Shown: positions 52,638 to 61,213 of the stretch, in pieces
How positions within the stretch are numbered: position 1 is the first letter of the stretch
How the letters are laid out: each line of letters opens with the position of its first letter
From: AC-32 sp963765785
GTDB taxonomy: Bacteria; Actinomycetota; Thermoleophilia; Gaiellales; Gaiellaceae
NCBI GenBank assembly: GCA_963765785.1
Contig: CAVXXW010000019.1
Location: 62,001-126,000 of the forward strand
Length of the DNA stretch: 64,000 bases
Reading direction: 5' to 3'
Translations under genes and position numbers: made by a program
The notes under the pieces: generated by a model
Seen by the model: only the letters and a program-made list of their open reading frames with translations
The model's database searches: none
Told to the model about the DNA's origin: nothing

Positions 52638-53686
52638 CCGGAGCGTCGGAGCCGGAGCGAGCGGCGAGGTTGTCCAGTGGGTGGCTCGTGACCGAGCACG
52701 AGGACGTCTATGAGCGTCGCAACCGCCGAGGTAAACGGGACCGCGAGGATAACCGCCAGCCCGCCGAACAAGACTCCCACGACTGCGACCGAGAGGAGCG
52801 TGACGAGCGGCGAGAGCCCGACGGTCCGCCCGATGCGCGGGTTGACGACGTAGCTCTGGAACTCGCGGACGGCCACGAGCCAGAGCAGGGAGAGCGCGGC
52901 GATGTGCAGGGACTGCGGGAGGCCGACACCGAGGACGAGGATCGAGCCGACGATCGGGCCGATGATCGGCACGATCTCGATCAGGCCGACGAATGCCCCG
53001 GCGAGCAGCCAGTAGTTGAGGCCGATGACGTAGAAGCCGGCCGAGAGCACCGCTCCGACCGCGAAGACCATCAGGAAGCGAAGCCGCGTGTAGGCGCCGA
53101 GGCGGTTGTCGATCGCCAGGTAGGTCTCCCGGGCCTTGTCGCGCTTCGACTCCGGTGCGAGCGCCGTGAGCAGCCTGATGATCGCGTTGCGCTCCGAGAC
53201 GCAGTACCAGGTGGCGGCGAGCGTGAAGAAGACCGCCACGACCGCCTCGCCCGCCTTGTGGCCGTACGTCGCGACCGGGTGGAGGAGCTGCGCCCCGGTG
53301 GGGAGCTGGCGGAGGTGCTGTTGGAGCCAGGTGAGCACGACGTCTCGGGTGCCGGTCGTATGCGCGTGAGGCGTGCCGAGGGCGTGCCCGATCTGGTGGA
53401 GCGCCGGCGGTACCGCGAGCCAGACGAGGAGCCCGATCGCTCCGCCGACGACGGCGAAGTGGAGCAGGATCGCGACCGACTCGGGGACGCGGTGCCGGCG
53501 GAGCCATTCGACACCGGGGCGGATCGCAGCCGCGAGCGTGACCGCCAGGAGCAGGAGGATCAGGACGCTCCGCACCTGCCAGATGCCGAAGGCGAGCGCA
53601 CCGACGGCGAGTGCGGCGGCGGTCGCCTTCGCGACGCGGATGGTCACGTCGCGATCGGTGGTGTCTTCGGCGAGCTGCGTTTCCAT
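52634..53686 (-). CDS. AI-2E/PerM-family permease
   Basis: A 350-residue eight-helix permease: GALAFGIWQVRSVLILLLLAVTLAAAIRPGVEWL at the start, GLIEIVPIIGPIVGSILVLGVG and the VNPRIGRTVGLSPLVTLLSVAVVG signature. Its ATG shares a base with the rhomboid stop (TGATG) and its end overlaps the kinase start. A fragment of a paralogue is at 49607-49693. Confidence 0.92.
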   Translation of the reverse strand: METQLAEDTTDRDVTIRVAKATAAALAVGALAFGIWQVRSVLILLLLAVTLAAAIRPGVEWLRRHRVPESVAILLHFAVVGGAIGLLVWLAVPPALHQIGHALGTPHAHTTGTRDVVLTWLQQHLRQLPTGAQLLHPVATYGHKAGEAVVAVFFTLAATWYCVSERNAIIRLLTALAPESKRDKARETYLAIDNRLGAYTRLRFLMVFAVGAVLSAGFYVIGLNYWLLAGAFVGLIEIVPIIGPIVGSILVLGVGLPQSLHIAALSLLWLVAVREFQSYVVNPRIGRTVGLSPLVTLLSVAVVGVLFGGLAVILAVPFTSAVATLIDVLVLGHEPPTGQPRRSLRLRRSG

Positions 53687-54396
53687 CAGACCGGCGCCAG
53701 GGCGGCGCGTTGCGACGTGCTCTGCGGCACGACCCGCCCGGCGTTGAGCAGGGCCAGTGTGACGAGGGCGCCGAAGGCGAACCCGCCGATGTGCGCGAAG
53801 AATGCGACGCCCCCGCCGTTCGCCGCTGCCGAGGTGAGGCCGGCGTGCCCCTCGACGAGCTGGTAGACGAACCAGCCGCCGAGGTAGACCCAGGCGGGGA
53901 TCTTGACGAAGAAGACGAGCACCAGCGTCTTGATGCGCGCGTTCGGGTAGAGGACGAAGAAGGCGCCGAGCACGGCGGCGATCGCGCCGCTGGCTCCGAG
54001 CGTCGGGACACGCCCCGCCGACGCCGACCCGAAGAGCAGGGTGACCGCGGTTTGCGACATCGCCGCGACGAAGCCGCCGGCGAGGTAGAAGCCCAGGTAG
54101 CGGAGGTGGCCGTATGCGTCCTCGACGTTCTTGCCGAAGATGGCGAGGAAGAGCATGTTGCCGAGGATGTGGCTCCAGCTGCCGTGCATGAACATGGCCG
54201 TGAACCAGCTGAGCGCCCACGGCTCGGGCCCGCGGCAGGCGTTGTCGACGGTGCACGGGTAGAACGAGGCGTGGTAGATGGACGAGTTCAGGTGGGGCAG
54301 CTCGTAGAGGAGCCAGACGGCGAAGTTGGCCGCGATCAGGGCGACGTTGACGATTGGGAAGCGTCGCGGGTGGAGTCCGTCGGAGAGTGGAAGCAT
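53686..54396 (-). CDS. Rhomboid intramembrane serine protease
   Basis: A 236-residue six-helix rhomboid. Nucleophile Ser136 lies in GASG (134-137) and the catalytic His202 in FAHIGGFAFGAL; FMHGSWSHILGNMLFLAIFG is the conserved loop region. The ATG at 54396 has no Shine-Dalgarno sequence. It lies 6 bp after the CACGCT hexamer of SARP-like box 3, so the mRNA is probably leaderless. First gene of the rhomboid-AI-2E-DAG kinase operon. Confidence 0.92.
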   Translation of the reverse strand: MLPLSDGLHPRRFPIVNVALIAANFAVWLLYELPHLNSSIYHASFYPCTVDNACRGPEPWALSWFTAMFMHGSWSHILGNMLFLAIFGKNVEDAYGHLRYLGFYLAGGFVAAMSQTAVTLLFGSASAGRVPTLGASGAIAAVLGAFFVLYPNARIKTLVLVFFVKIPAWVYLGGWFVYQLVEGHAGLTSAAANGGGVAFFAHIGGFAFGALVTLALLNAGRVVPQSTSQRAALAPV

Positions 54397-54402
54397 GGGA
54401 GG

Positions 54403-54456
54403 AGCGTGCGCCGGGCCGCTGCCAAGCGAGTGCCAACCCCGGCCCGCCTAGTGCCA
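54403..54456 (-). promoter_or_regulatory. SARP-like box 3 (toward rhomboid operon)
   Basis: Minus strand: TGGCA (54456-54452), 16 nt, TGGCA (54435-54431), 6 nt, TGGCA (54424-54420), 11 nt, CACGCT (54408-54403). It occupies the 93-bp gap between the rhomboid and the SARP-ATPase genes and may also affect the latter. Confidence 0.75.
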
Positions 54457-54489
54457 GGCGGCGCTCGAGGTGCGAGACTCGTGCTGGGC

Positions 54490-57351
54490 ATGGCCGAACG
54501 GCTCGAGATCCGGCTACTCGGCCCGTTCGAGGTTCTCGCGGGCGGGACGCCCGCGGATGTCGGCGGCTCCAAGCGTCAAGCGCTGCTGGCGATGCTGGCG
54601 CTGCGCAACGGCCACGTCGTCGCCGTCGACGCGCTCGTCGACGGCCTCTGGGGGGAAGAGCTGCCGTCCGCGCCGCGGAACGCGCTCCATCACCACATCG
54701 CACGGCTTCGGGCGGCGCTCGGCGAGGAGTCGATCGCGGGCGTCGCCGACGGGTACGCCGTGGAGGGCGCGCACGTGGACGCGGTCTCGTTCGAAGAGCT
54801 GCTCGCGGAGACGCGCGCCGCGCTGCGGGCCGGCGACGTCGATGCCGCCGCGGATGCTTCCGCATCGGCGCTCGCGCTCTGGCGCGGGCCGGCGCTGCAG
54901 GGCCTGCCCGCGACGACGTGGTTCGGCGCCGAGGCCCGCCGGCTCGAGACGCTGCAGGTCGACGCGCTGGAGGAGGACTTCGAGGTCAGGCTCGCGCTCG
55001 GCGAGCATCGCGAGCTGACGCCGGCGCTCCGGTCGGCGCTCGCGGACAACCCCTTTCGCGAGCGGTTCTGGGGGCAGCTGATGCTGGCCCTCTACCGCAG
55101 CGGCCGCCAGGCCGACGCGCTCGAGGCGTTCCAGGAGGCCCGGCGCGTGCTCGCCGACGAGCTTGGGCTCGAGCCGGGGCCGGAGCTCCGGCAGCTCCAG
55201 GAGGCGATCCTCGCGCACGACCCGGCGATCGCCGCCGTCCCGGTCGATCGCCGGCGCCCCGGCAACCTGCCCGCGCCTTCGACGTCGTTCGTCGGCCGCG
55301 AGGACGAGCTGGCCCAGGTTTCCGCGCTGCTGCGCGAGCACCGCCTCGTCACGCTCACCGGGCCGCCCGGCGTGGGGAAGAGCCGGCTCGCGGTCGAGAC
55401 GGCCCGCTCGCTCGAGCAGGAGTTCCCGGACGGGAGCTGGCTCGTCGACCTTGCGCGCGCCGGCGGCGCGGACGACGCGGTGCGGCTCCTCGCACACGCC
55501 GTCGACGTGCGCGGCTCCGACCCGCTCGCACGCGTCACGTCGCGGCTTCGAGCTGCGAGTGTGCTCATCGTGCTCGACGCGTGCGAGCACGTCCTCGACG
55601 AGGCCGCGCACATCGCGTCGACGCTCCTGGACGAGTGTCCTGGCGCCCGGATCCTGGCGACGAGCCGCGAGGCGCTCCACGCCACGAGCGAGGTGCGCGT
55701 TCCCGTTGCTCCGCTGCGCTCGGCCGCCGTCGACCTGTTCTTCGAGCGCGCGCGGGTGGCACGTCCTGGCTTCGAGGCGGACGCCGAGGCCGTCGCGCTG
55801 GCGGCCGAGGTCGTCCGGCGGGTGGACAGCCTGCCGCTCGGGATCGAGCTCGCCGCCGCGCGCGTGAACGTGCTCGGGCTCGCGGAGCTCGTCTCGATCC
55901 TCGAGCGGCGCTCGGCGCTCCTCAGCGACAGCCCGGCCTCCGATCCCGCCCGAAACGCGCTGCAAGAGCTCGTCGAATGGAGTTACGACCTCTTGCACGG
56001 CGACGAGAAGACACTGCTCCAGCAGCTTGCCGTCCACCGCGGCGGCGCGTCCCTCGCGTCGCTCGCCGCGGTCGCAGCGACGCACGGCCTCAACGAGGCC
56101 ACCGTCGGGTACCTCCTCGCGGCGCTGGTCGACAAGTCGATCGTCTCAGCCTCGTTCTCGGGCGGCGCAGCGCGGTACGACCTGCTCGACAGCGTTCGCG
56201 AGTACGTGCTCGAGCGTCTCGACGAGAGCGGCGGGCTCGACGCGGCCCGCGCCGCCCACGCCGCGTACTTCGCGGCGCTGGCCGAGGAGGCCTGGGGCGA
56301 GCTGCGCGGGCCGGGTTGGCTGGCGTGGGAGCGTCGGCTGGAGCTGGAGAACGACAACTTCTGGGCCGCGCTCGACCACGCGCAGGCCGCGGCGGATCCC
56401 GGAATCGCGGCCCGGCTCGGCACGCTCGGCTGGTACTTCATCCTGGCGGAACGCGTGTCGGAGGGTCGGCGCTATCTTGGGCTCGCGCTGTCTGCCAGCG
56501 GCGACGACGCGCGCGCCGACCTGCAGATCGAGCTGGTGGCCACGCTCTGCTACCTCGCGACCGAAGAGCTCGAGCTCGAAGCTGCGCTCGCTGCAGGCGA
56601 GCGCGCGCTTTCCCTCGCCGAGTCCGAGGCGGCGCCGAAGCAGCTCGGGCTGGCGCAATTGACCGTCGCGCTCGCGCTTGTGCAGTCGGGGGACGAGGAC
56701 CGGGCCGACGCGATGGCGCAGCACGCGTACGCGACGCTCGCAGCCGTGGGCGACGATTGGGGCGCGGCCGCGAGCGGCATCATCCGCGCGACTGGCGCGG
56801 CGCGGGCCGGCGACGTTCCGACCGTGGCCGCGATGACGGAAACGGTGCGCCGTCACGCAGACGCGATCGAGTACGACGCCTTCCGCGTCCCCGCGTTGCT
56901 GCTCGAAGCGTGGGTGGCAGAGCGGCGCGGCGACGGCCCGGCCGCGGTCGCGGGATACCGGCAGGGGCTCGAGCTCGCGGGGCGCATCGGGTTCGGCGAC
57001 CATGCGGCGTTCGCGCTCTGCGCACTCGGCTCGAACGCGCTCGCCGGCGGCGATCTGGACGAGGCCGAGGAGCTCCACCGGCAGGCGCTCGCGACCGCCG
57101 AGGCGGCCGATGCGACCTGGGTCGCCGCCCACGCGCGCGTCCAGCTCGCGCGCGTCGCCACGGCGAGCGGCGATGCGGATACCGCCGACAGCCTCTACCG
57201 CTCGGTGCTCGAGTGGTCGCAGCTGCAGCGACCCCACCAGGCGCGCGAGAGCCTCTTCGTCGCGCTTGCCGGCAGCCCGGCGACGGCGGCGGCGCTCGGG
57301 CTGGCGGAGCTCGCCGAGCGCCGCGGCGACACCGCCTCGGCCTCGCCCTGA
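54490..57351 (+). CDS. SARP-family regulator with NB-ARC-type ATPase and TPR
   Basis: A 953-residue AfsR-like regulator. Residues 5-90 are an OmpR-type winged helix (GGSKRQALLAMLALRNGHVVAVDALVDGLW), 98-245 the BTAD domain, 268-540 an ATPase with P-loop GPPGVGKS (291-298) and Walker B VLIVLDACEH, then a TPR-like helical region to the end. ATP binding and TPR protein contacts are known to control DNA binding in AfsR-type proteins. It sits amid six repeats suited to SARP binding. ATG at 54490; a GTG three codons earlier is possible. Confidence 0.92.
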   Translation: MAERLEIRLLGPFEVLAGGTPADVGGSKRQALLAMLALRNGHVVAVDALVDGLWGEELPSAPRNALHHHIARLRAALGEESIAGVADGYAVEGAHVDAVSFEELLAETRAALRAGDVDAAADASASALALWRGPALQGLPATTWFGAEARRLETLQVDALEEDFEVRLALGEHRELTPALRSALADNPFRERFWGQLMLALYRSGRQADALEAFQEARRVLADELGLEPGPELRQLQEAILAHDPAIAAVPVDRRRPGNLPAPSTSFVGREDELAQVSALLREHRLVTLTGPPGVGKSRLAVETARSLEQEFPDGSWLVDLARAGGADDAVRLLAHAVDVRGSDPLARVTSRLRAASVLIVLDACEHVLDEAAHIASTLLDECPGARILATSREALHATSEVRVPVAPLRSAAVDLFFERARVARPGFEADAEAVALAAEVVRRVDSLPLGIELAAARVNVLGLAELVSILERRSALLSDSPASDPARNALQELVEWSYDLLHGDEKTLLQQLAVHRGGASLASLAAVAATHGLNEATVGYLLAALVDKSIVSASFSGGAARYDLLDSVREYVLERLDESGGLDAARAAHAAYFAALAEEAWGELRGPGWLAWERRLELENDNFWAALDHAQAAADPGIAARLGTLGWYFILAERVSEGRRYLGLALSASGDDARADLQIELVATLCYLATEELELEAALAAGERALSLAESEAAPKQLGLAQLTVALALVQSGDEDRADAMAQHAYATLAAVGDDWGAAASGIIRATGAARAGDVPTVAAMTETVRRHADAIEYDAFRVPALLLEAWVAERRGDGPAAVAGYRQGLELAGRIGFGDHAAFALCALGSNALAGGDLDEAEELHRQALATAEAADATWVAAHARVQLARVATASGDADTADSLYRSVLEWSQLQRPHQARESLFVALAGSPATAAALGLAELAERRGDTASASP

Positions 57352-57358
57352 CCTGAGC

Positions 57359-57412
57359 TGGCAGAACCGGCGCCGCGGCTGGCACGGCGTTGGCAGCGGC
57401 GCAGACGAGCCT
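57359..57412 (+). promoter_or_regulatory. SARP-like box 4 (toward coiled-coil gene)
   Basis: TGGCA at 57359, 57380 and 57391, then after 11 nt GAGCCT (57407-57412). It begins 8 bp after the SARP-ATPase stop and precedes the coiled-coil ATG by 36 nt. Confidence 0.72.
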
Positions 57413-57447
57413 TCCTGCTCAGAGAACCGACCAACAGGAGGCTCGAG

Positions 57448-57972
57448 ATGAACACCACCACGATCGAGGAGCAGCTGGCGGAGCTCCACAGCCGGATCGA
57501 CCGGCTACGAGCGCGCGAGCACACCGCTCCTCCCGCAGAGCAAGCGCGAATCCGGCGTCACCTCGGCGTCCTGGACCGAGGAGAGGCGTCCGTTCGCGCC
57601 GCTGTCTGCCACGCTCCCGACGAGGTCGAGGAGAAGCTCGGGCAGCTGCGGACGAGGCTCGAAGTCGCCGAGCACTCGCTGACGGCGGACGCCTCCGACG
57701 GCTGGGCGACGTTCGCTGAGGCCGTCGAGGCGGAGCTGCACAGCTGGGACACGTACCTCGAGCGTCTGCAGACGAGCGTCGCGGCCAAGGCCTGGAAGGC
57801 GCGCGAGCAGGCCGAGGCGGCGATCGGCGACGTCCGCAGCCGCCGAATCGAGGTCGACGAGCGGCTGGCACAGGCGCGCGACACCGCCTCGCAGGACGCG
57901 CGGCAGCGGGTCACCGGGGCTCGCGACGAGCTCGAGCAGCAGGCCGACGAGCTGTCGGCGAAGCTCGGGTGA
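57448..57972 (+). CDS. Hypothetical coiled-coil protein
   Basis: A 174-residue soluble helical protein, rich in Glu, Ala and Arg, with heptad-like stretches EEQLAELHSRIDRLRARE, VEEKLGQLRTRLEVAEHSL and ARDELEQQADELSAKL. GAGGCTCGAG with AGGAGG precedes the ATG. It is a target of SARP-like box 4. The pattern recalls stress-associated coiled-coil proteins; no named family recognised. Confidence 0.75.
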   Translation: MNTTTIEEQLAELHSRIDRLRAREHTAPPAEQARIRRHLGVLDRGEASVRAAVCHAPDEVEEKLGQLRTRLEVAEHSLTADASDGWATFAEAVEAELHSWDTYLERLQTSVAAKAWKAREQAEAAIGDVRSRRIEVDERLAQARDTASQDARQRVTGARDELEQQADELSAKLG

Positions 57973-58241
57973 AACGGTCCGCAGGCGTCGCGCGGTTCCC
58001 CGCGTGCCGCGAAGTGCCGGCGCTGAACGGCGCGACACGCGACGTGCGGGCGTTGCAGGCCGACCTCTCGGTCGTCTTCCTCGTTGACGAGCCGATCTCG
58101 CGCGACGAGATCGCGGACACCGTCGCCGCGGCCTTGCGCCGCGGGTCTGACTGGCAGCAGGAGACGCCGCCTTGGCAGCAGCTTGGCAGTCACGCCGCGC
58201 ACGCTCCCTCTTGCAACTGGAAGCCACCGGACTGGAGGTAG
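57969..58241 (+). CDS. Possible small coupled protein
   Basis: A 90-residue frame whose GTG overlaps the preceding stop (GTGA). The middle, LQADLSVVFLVDEPISRDEIADTVAAALRRG, looks protein-like (strand plus amphipathic helix). The last 30 codons run through SARP-like box 5, which argues either for an untranslated region or for a promoter embedded in a gene end. No family recognised. Confidence 0.35.
   Translation: MKRSAGVARFPACREVPALNGATRDVRALQADLSVVFLVDEPISRDEIADTVAAALRRGSDWQQETPPWQQLGSHAAHAPSCNWKPPDWR
58152..58205 (+). promoter_or_regulatory. SARP-like box 5 (toward DUF308 gene)
   Basis: TGGCA at 58152, 58173 and 58184, then after 11 nt CACGCT (58200-58205), identical in hexamer to box 3. 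The DUF308 ATG follows 39 nt later. Confidence 0.75.
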
Positions 58242-58243
58242 AG

Positions 58244-58873
58244 ATGGAAACCATGTTCGACCGCGCCGCGGAGATCTCGCGGACGCAGGTCACGAAGATG
58301 CGGTGGACGCTCGGCCTGCACGGGCTGGCATCGGTCGTGCTCGGCGTGATGATTCTCGCCTGGCCCGGCATCAGCGTCTACGCGCTCACGATCGTCTTCG
58401 GCGCCTACACGCTCGGCACGGGCATCGTCGAGCTCGGCACGGCGTTCAGCTCGCAGGGCAAAGAGGAGCGCGGGTGGCTGATCCTCAGGGGCCTCCTCGG
58501 GATCACAGTCGGCGTACTCGTCTTCGCGTGGCCCAGCATCTCGGCACTCGCACTGCTGTATGTGATCGGCGCCTATGCCTTCGCGCTCGGGATCCTCGCC
58601 CTCGCCGCGGCGTTCCGGCTCCCGCTGGATGGACGCGACACCGTGTCGATCGCCTTGACCGGCCTCGTGTCGATCGTCTTCGGGATCGTGATCTTCGCGA
58701 AGCCGGGCGCAGGTGCGCTCGCCGTGCTCGCACTGATCGCGGCGTTCGCGCTCGTCACCGGAGTCAGCGAGCTCGTCGTCGCGATCGGCGGCGAGAAGCT
58801 GCTCGAGCGGAAGGCGAAGACCTTCGCACCGCCCCGGAAGTCGCTGAAGACGACTCCCAAGCTCTCGCATTGA
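58244..58873 (+). CDS. HdeD/DUF308-family membrane protein
   Basis: A 209-residue protein with six helices arranged as three DUF308 hairpins: VVLGVMILAWPGISVYALTIVFGAYTLGTGIVEL, then ITVGVLVFAWPSISALALLYVIGAYAF, then IVFGIVIFAKPGAGALAVLALIAAFALVTG. HdeD in E. coli is linked to acid resistance. GGAGGTAGAG precedes the ATG. Single-gene unit between SARP-like box 5 and a terminator. Confidence 0.9.
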   Translation: METMFDRAAEISRTQVTKMRWTLGLHGLASVVLGVMILAWPGISVYALTIVFGAYTLGTGIVELGTAFSSQGKEERGWLILRGLLGITVGVLVFAWPSISALALLYVIGAYAFALGILALAAAFRLPLDGRDTVSIALTGLVSIVFGIVIFAKPGAGALAVLALIAAFALVTGVSELVVAIGGEKLLERKAKTFAPPRKSLKTTPKLSH

Positions 58874-58900
58874 CGATCGTTCTGCCAGACCGCACGTTCT

Positions 58901-58929
58901 CGGAGCCGGCGATGAACTCGCCGGCTCCG
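58901..58929 (+). terminator. Terminator of the DUF308 gene
   Basis: Perfect 12-bp stem 58901-58912 with 58918-58929, loop TGAAC, 28 bp after the stop. It separates the gene from SARP-like box 6, which begins 7 bp later. Confidence 0.7.
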
Positions 58930-58935
58930 TGTCGT

Positions 58936-58989
58936 TGGCAGCAGGTGCCGATGGCTTGGCATTGGCGTGGCATCGCTCTCCGCCACCGT
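58936..58989 (+). promoter_or_regulatory. SARP-like box 6 (toward YceI/MFS)
   Basis: TGGCA at 58936, 58957 and 58968, then after 11 nt CACCGT (58984-58989). The YceI ATG follows 29 nt later with AAAGGAG between. Confidence 0.75.
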
Positions 58990-59017
58990 GGTGAAGACAC
59001 CTCGAAAGGAGATTGCG

Positions 59018-59563
59018 ATGACTACGACAGCAACTGAACGGATGACGGTGGCGCCGCTGCGCTGGTCGCTCGACTGCGACGGCTCGTCGGTCGACTTCAC
59101 CGCCAGGACCATGTGGGGTCTGCTCCCGGTTCACGGGCGCTTCGACCGGTTTGCCGGCTCGTACGAGGTCGGGCGGAACGGGACGACGATCGAGCTGATG
59201 ATCGACGCCGACAGCCTCGACACCGGCAATGCGAAGCGCGACGCGCATCTGCGCTCGTCCGACTTCTTCGACCCCAACCGTCACCCGCAGGTGCGCTTTC
59301 GGTCGACGAGGGTGGACGTGATCGGCGACGGGATCCTGCACGTCGTCGGGAACCTCGAGGTGGCGGGCATCGTCGAGCCGCTCGAGCTCGACGCGACGGT
59401 GCAGCCTGTCGGCGACGCGTTCGCAGTTGAGGCGACCACGACCGTCGATCAGCGGCGGTTCGGCATGAGCAGCGGCGTGCTCGGGATGATCCGCCGGCCT
59501 GCGACGCTGCACGTCAGGGCATTGCTGCACGACGATGCCGATGGGCGGCACTTCCATGACTGA
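59018..59563 (+). CDS. YceI-like lipid-binding protein
   Basis: A 181-residue YceI-domain protein: LDCDGSSVDFTARTMWGLLPVHGRFDRFAG, then SLDTGNAKRDAHLRSSDFFD, and LEVAGIVEPLELDATV. The lipocalin-like barrel binds isoprenoid lipids. No signal peptide, so it is likely cytosolic. ATG with AAAGGAG upstream. Its 3' end overlaps the MFS start by 8 bp; both are probably driven by SARP-like box 6. Confidence 0.9.
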   Translation: MTTTATERMTVAPLRWSLDCDGSSVDFTARTMWGLLPVHGRFDRFAGSYEVGRNGTTIELMIDADSLDTGNAKRDAHLRSSDFFDPNRHPQVRFRSTRVDVIGDGILHVVGNLEVAGIVEPLELDATVQPVGDAFAVEATTTVDQRRFGMSSGVLGMIRRPATLHVRALLHDDADGRHFHD

Positions 59564-61199
59564 GACGTCCGCGCGCCAGCGGCGCCTGATCTTCGGCGCG
59601 CTACTGCTCGTCCTCTTCATCGCGTCGCTCGACCAGACGATCGTGTCGACCGCGCTGCCGACAATCGTCGGCGACCTCGGCGGGCTGCAGCACCTCTCCT
59701 GGGTCGTGACCGCGTACCTGCTCGCCTCGACGGTGGTCGGGCCGCTGTACGGAAAGCTCGGCGATCTCTACGGGCGCAAGCGCGTCCTGCAGGTCGCGCT
59801 CGTGCTCTTCCTGCTCGGCTCGGCGCTCTGCGGGCTGGCGCAGAGCATGCCTCAGCTGATCGCGTTCAGAGCCGTCCAGGGGCTGGGCGGCGGCGGCCTG
59901 ATCGTCGTGACGATGGCCGTGGTCGGCGACCTCGTCGCGCCGCGCGACCGCGGCCGCTACCAGGGCCTGTTCGGCGGCGTGTTCGGCGTCTCGGTCGTCG
60001 CGGGGCCATTGCTCGGCGGCTTCTTCGTCGACAACCTCTCCTGGCGGTGGATCTTCTACGTCAACCTGCCGCTCGGCCTCGTCGCGTTCGCGGTGATCGC
60101 GAGCGCCTTCACGTCGCGGCAGGTGACGACGCGGCACCGGATCGACTGGCTCGGGACGATCGTCCTCGGCGCCGGCTTGTCGGGCGTCATCCTCTACACG
60201 AGTCTCGGGGGCGCGAGCTATGCCTGGGACGCGCCCGGGATGCTCGCCGCGATCGGCGCCGGCGTTACGCTGCTGGCGCTGTTCCCGCTCGTCGAGGCGC
60301 ACGCCGAAGAGCCGATCCTGCCGCCGGAGCTGTTCCGCAACATGACGTTCAGGACGACGAGCGCGATCGGCTTCGTGGTCGGATTCGCGCTCTTCGGCTC
60401 CGTCACCTTCATCCCGCTCTACCTGCAGATCGTCAAGGGCCACACCGCGACCGACTCCGGTCTGCTAATGACGCCGATGATGCTCGGCGTCCTCGTCACC
60501 TCGACGGCGAGCGGCTTCCTGATCTCCCGCTACGGGCGCTACCGAGGCTTTCCGATCGCCGGCACGGCGATCGCGACCGTCGGGCTGTACCTGCTCTCGA
60601 CGCTCGAGGTCGCGACGCCGACCGAGGTCGCCGCCGGCTACATGCTGCTCCTCGGTCTCGGGCTCGGGCTCGTGATGCAGGTGCTCGTGCTCGCCGCGCA
60701 GAACGCGGTCGACTACCGGCTGCTCGGCGTCGCTACCTCAGGCTCGACGCTGTTCAGGCAGGTCGGCGGCTCGATCGGCGTCTCCGTCTTCGGCGCGATC
60801 TTCACGAACGAGCTGGGCCGCGAGCTCGCGCGTCGTCTCCCCGCAGGCGCACACGCGCCCGCGCACACGACCCCCGCCGCCATCCAGCACCTGCCGCCCT
60901 TCATCCACGCGATGTACGTCACTGCCGTCGCCGTCGCGCTGCATCCGGTCTTCCTCACGGCGTCCGCGGTGATGGTGGTCGCGTTCGGCCTGAGCTGGCT
61001 GCTACGGGACGTGCCGTTACGAGAAACCGCCGGGGCGACCGGCGGCGAGGGCCTGGCCGCGCCGCGCGAGACGGCCGCCGACAACAAGCCCGAGCGAGTT
61101 CCAGCTCCGGCAGCGATCGAGACACCCTCGATCGCCGGCGGAACGCGTCGCCGCGCCCGATCCCTAGCCGGAGGCGCGCGCCTTCGGCAGCAAACCTGA
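59556..61199 (+). CDS. EmrB/QacA-type MFS exporter
   Basis: A 547-residue 14-helix DHA2 exporter: SLDQTIVSTALPTIVGDLGG, motif A GKLGDLYGRKR and the VVGDLVAPRDRGRYQGLFGG loop. It is a close paralogue of the exporter part of the gene at 11866, including the order of loops to the last helix, but ends in a 55-residue disordered tail instead of the MarR-like domain. Overlaps the YceI gene, suggesting export of a lipid-like or isoprenoid toxic compound. Confidence 0.92.
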   Translation: MTETSARQRRLIFGALLLVLFIASLDQTIVSTALPTIVGDLGGLQHLSWVVTAYLLASTVVGPLYGKLGDLYGRKRVLQVALVLFLLGSALCGLAQSMPQLIAFRAVQGLGGGGLIVVTMAVVGDLVAPRDRGRYQGLFGGVFGVSVVAGPLLGGFFVDNLSWRWIFYVNLPLGLVAFAVIASAFTSRQVTTRHRIDWLGTIVLGAGLSGVILYTSLGGASYAWDAPGMLAAIGAGVTLLALFPLVEAHAEEPILPPELFRNMTFRTTSAIGFVVGFALFGSVTFIPLYLQIVKGHTATDSGLLMTPMMLGVLVTSTASGFLISRYGRYRGFPIAGTAIATVGLYLLSTLEVATPTEVAAGYMLLLGLGLGLVMQVLVLAAQNAVDYRLLGVATSGSTLFRQVGGSIGVSVFGAIFTNELGRELARRLPAGAHAPAHTTPAAIQHLPPFIHAMYVTAVAVALHPVFLTASAVMVVAFGLSWLLRDVPLRETAGATGGEGLAAPRETAADNKPERVPAPAAIETPSIAGGTRRRARSLAGGARLRQQT

Positions 61200-61213
61200 G
61201 CGGCCGCTCGTTT

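Noticed and set aside
53641..57356. Second long plus-strand frame overlapping the SARP-ATPase gene
   Set aside because: Arg/Ala-rich shadow frame without domain similarity; the 953-residue frame explains the region.
48734..58989. TGGCA-N6-TGGCA resembles a sigma-54 -24/-12 promoter
   Set aside because: The GG and GC spacing does match, but a third TGGCA is conserved 21 bp upstream in all six sites, sigma-54 is generally absent from actinobacteria, and a SARP regulator lies among the sites. Kept as a fallback explanation only.
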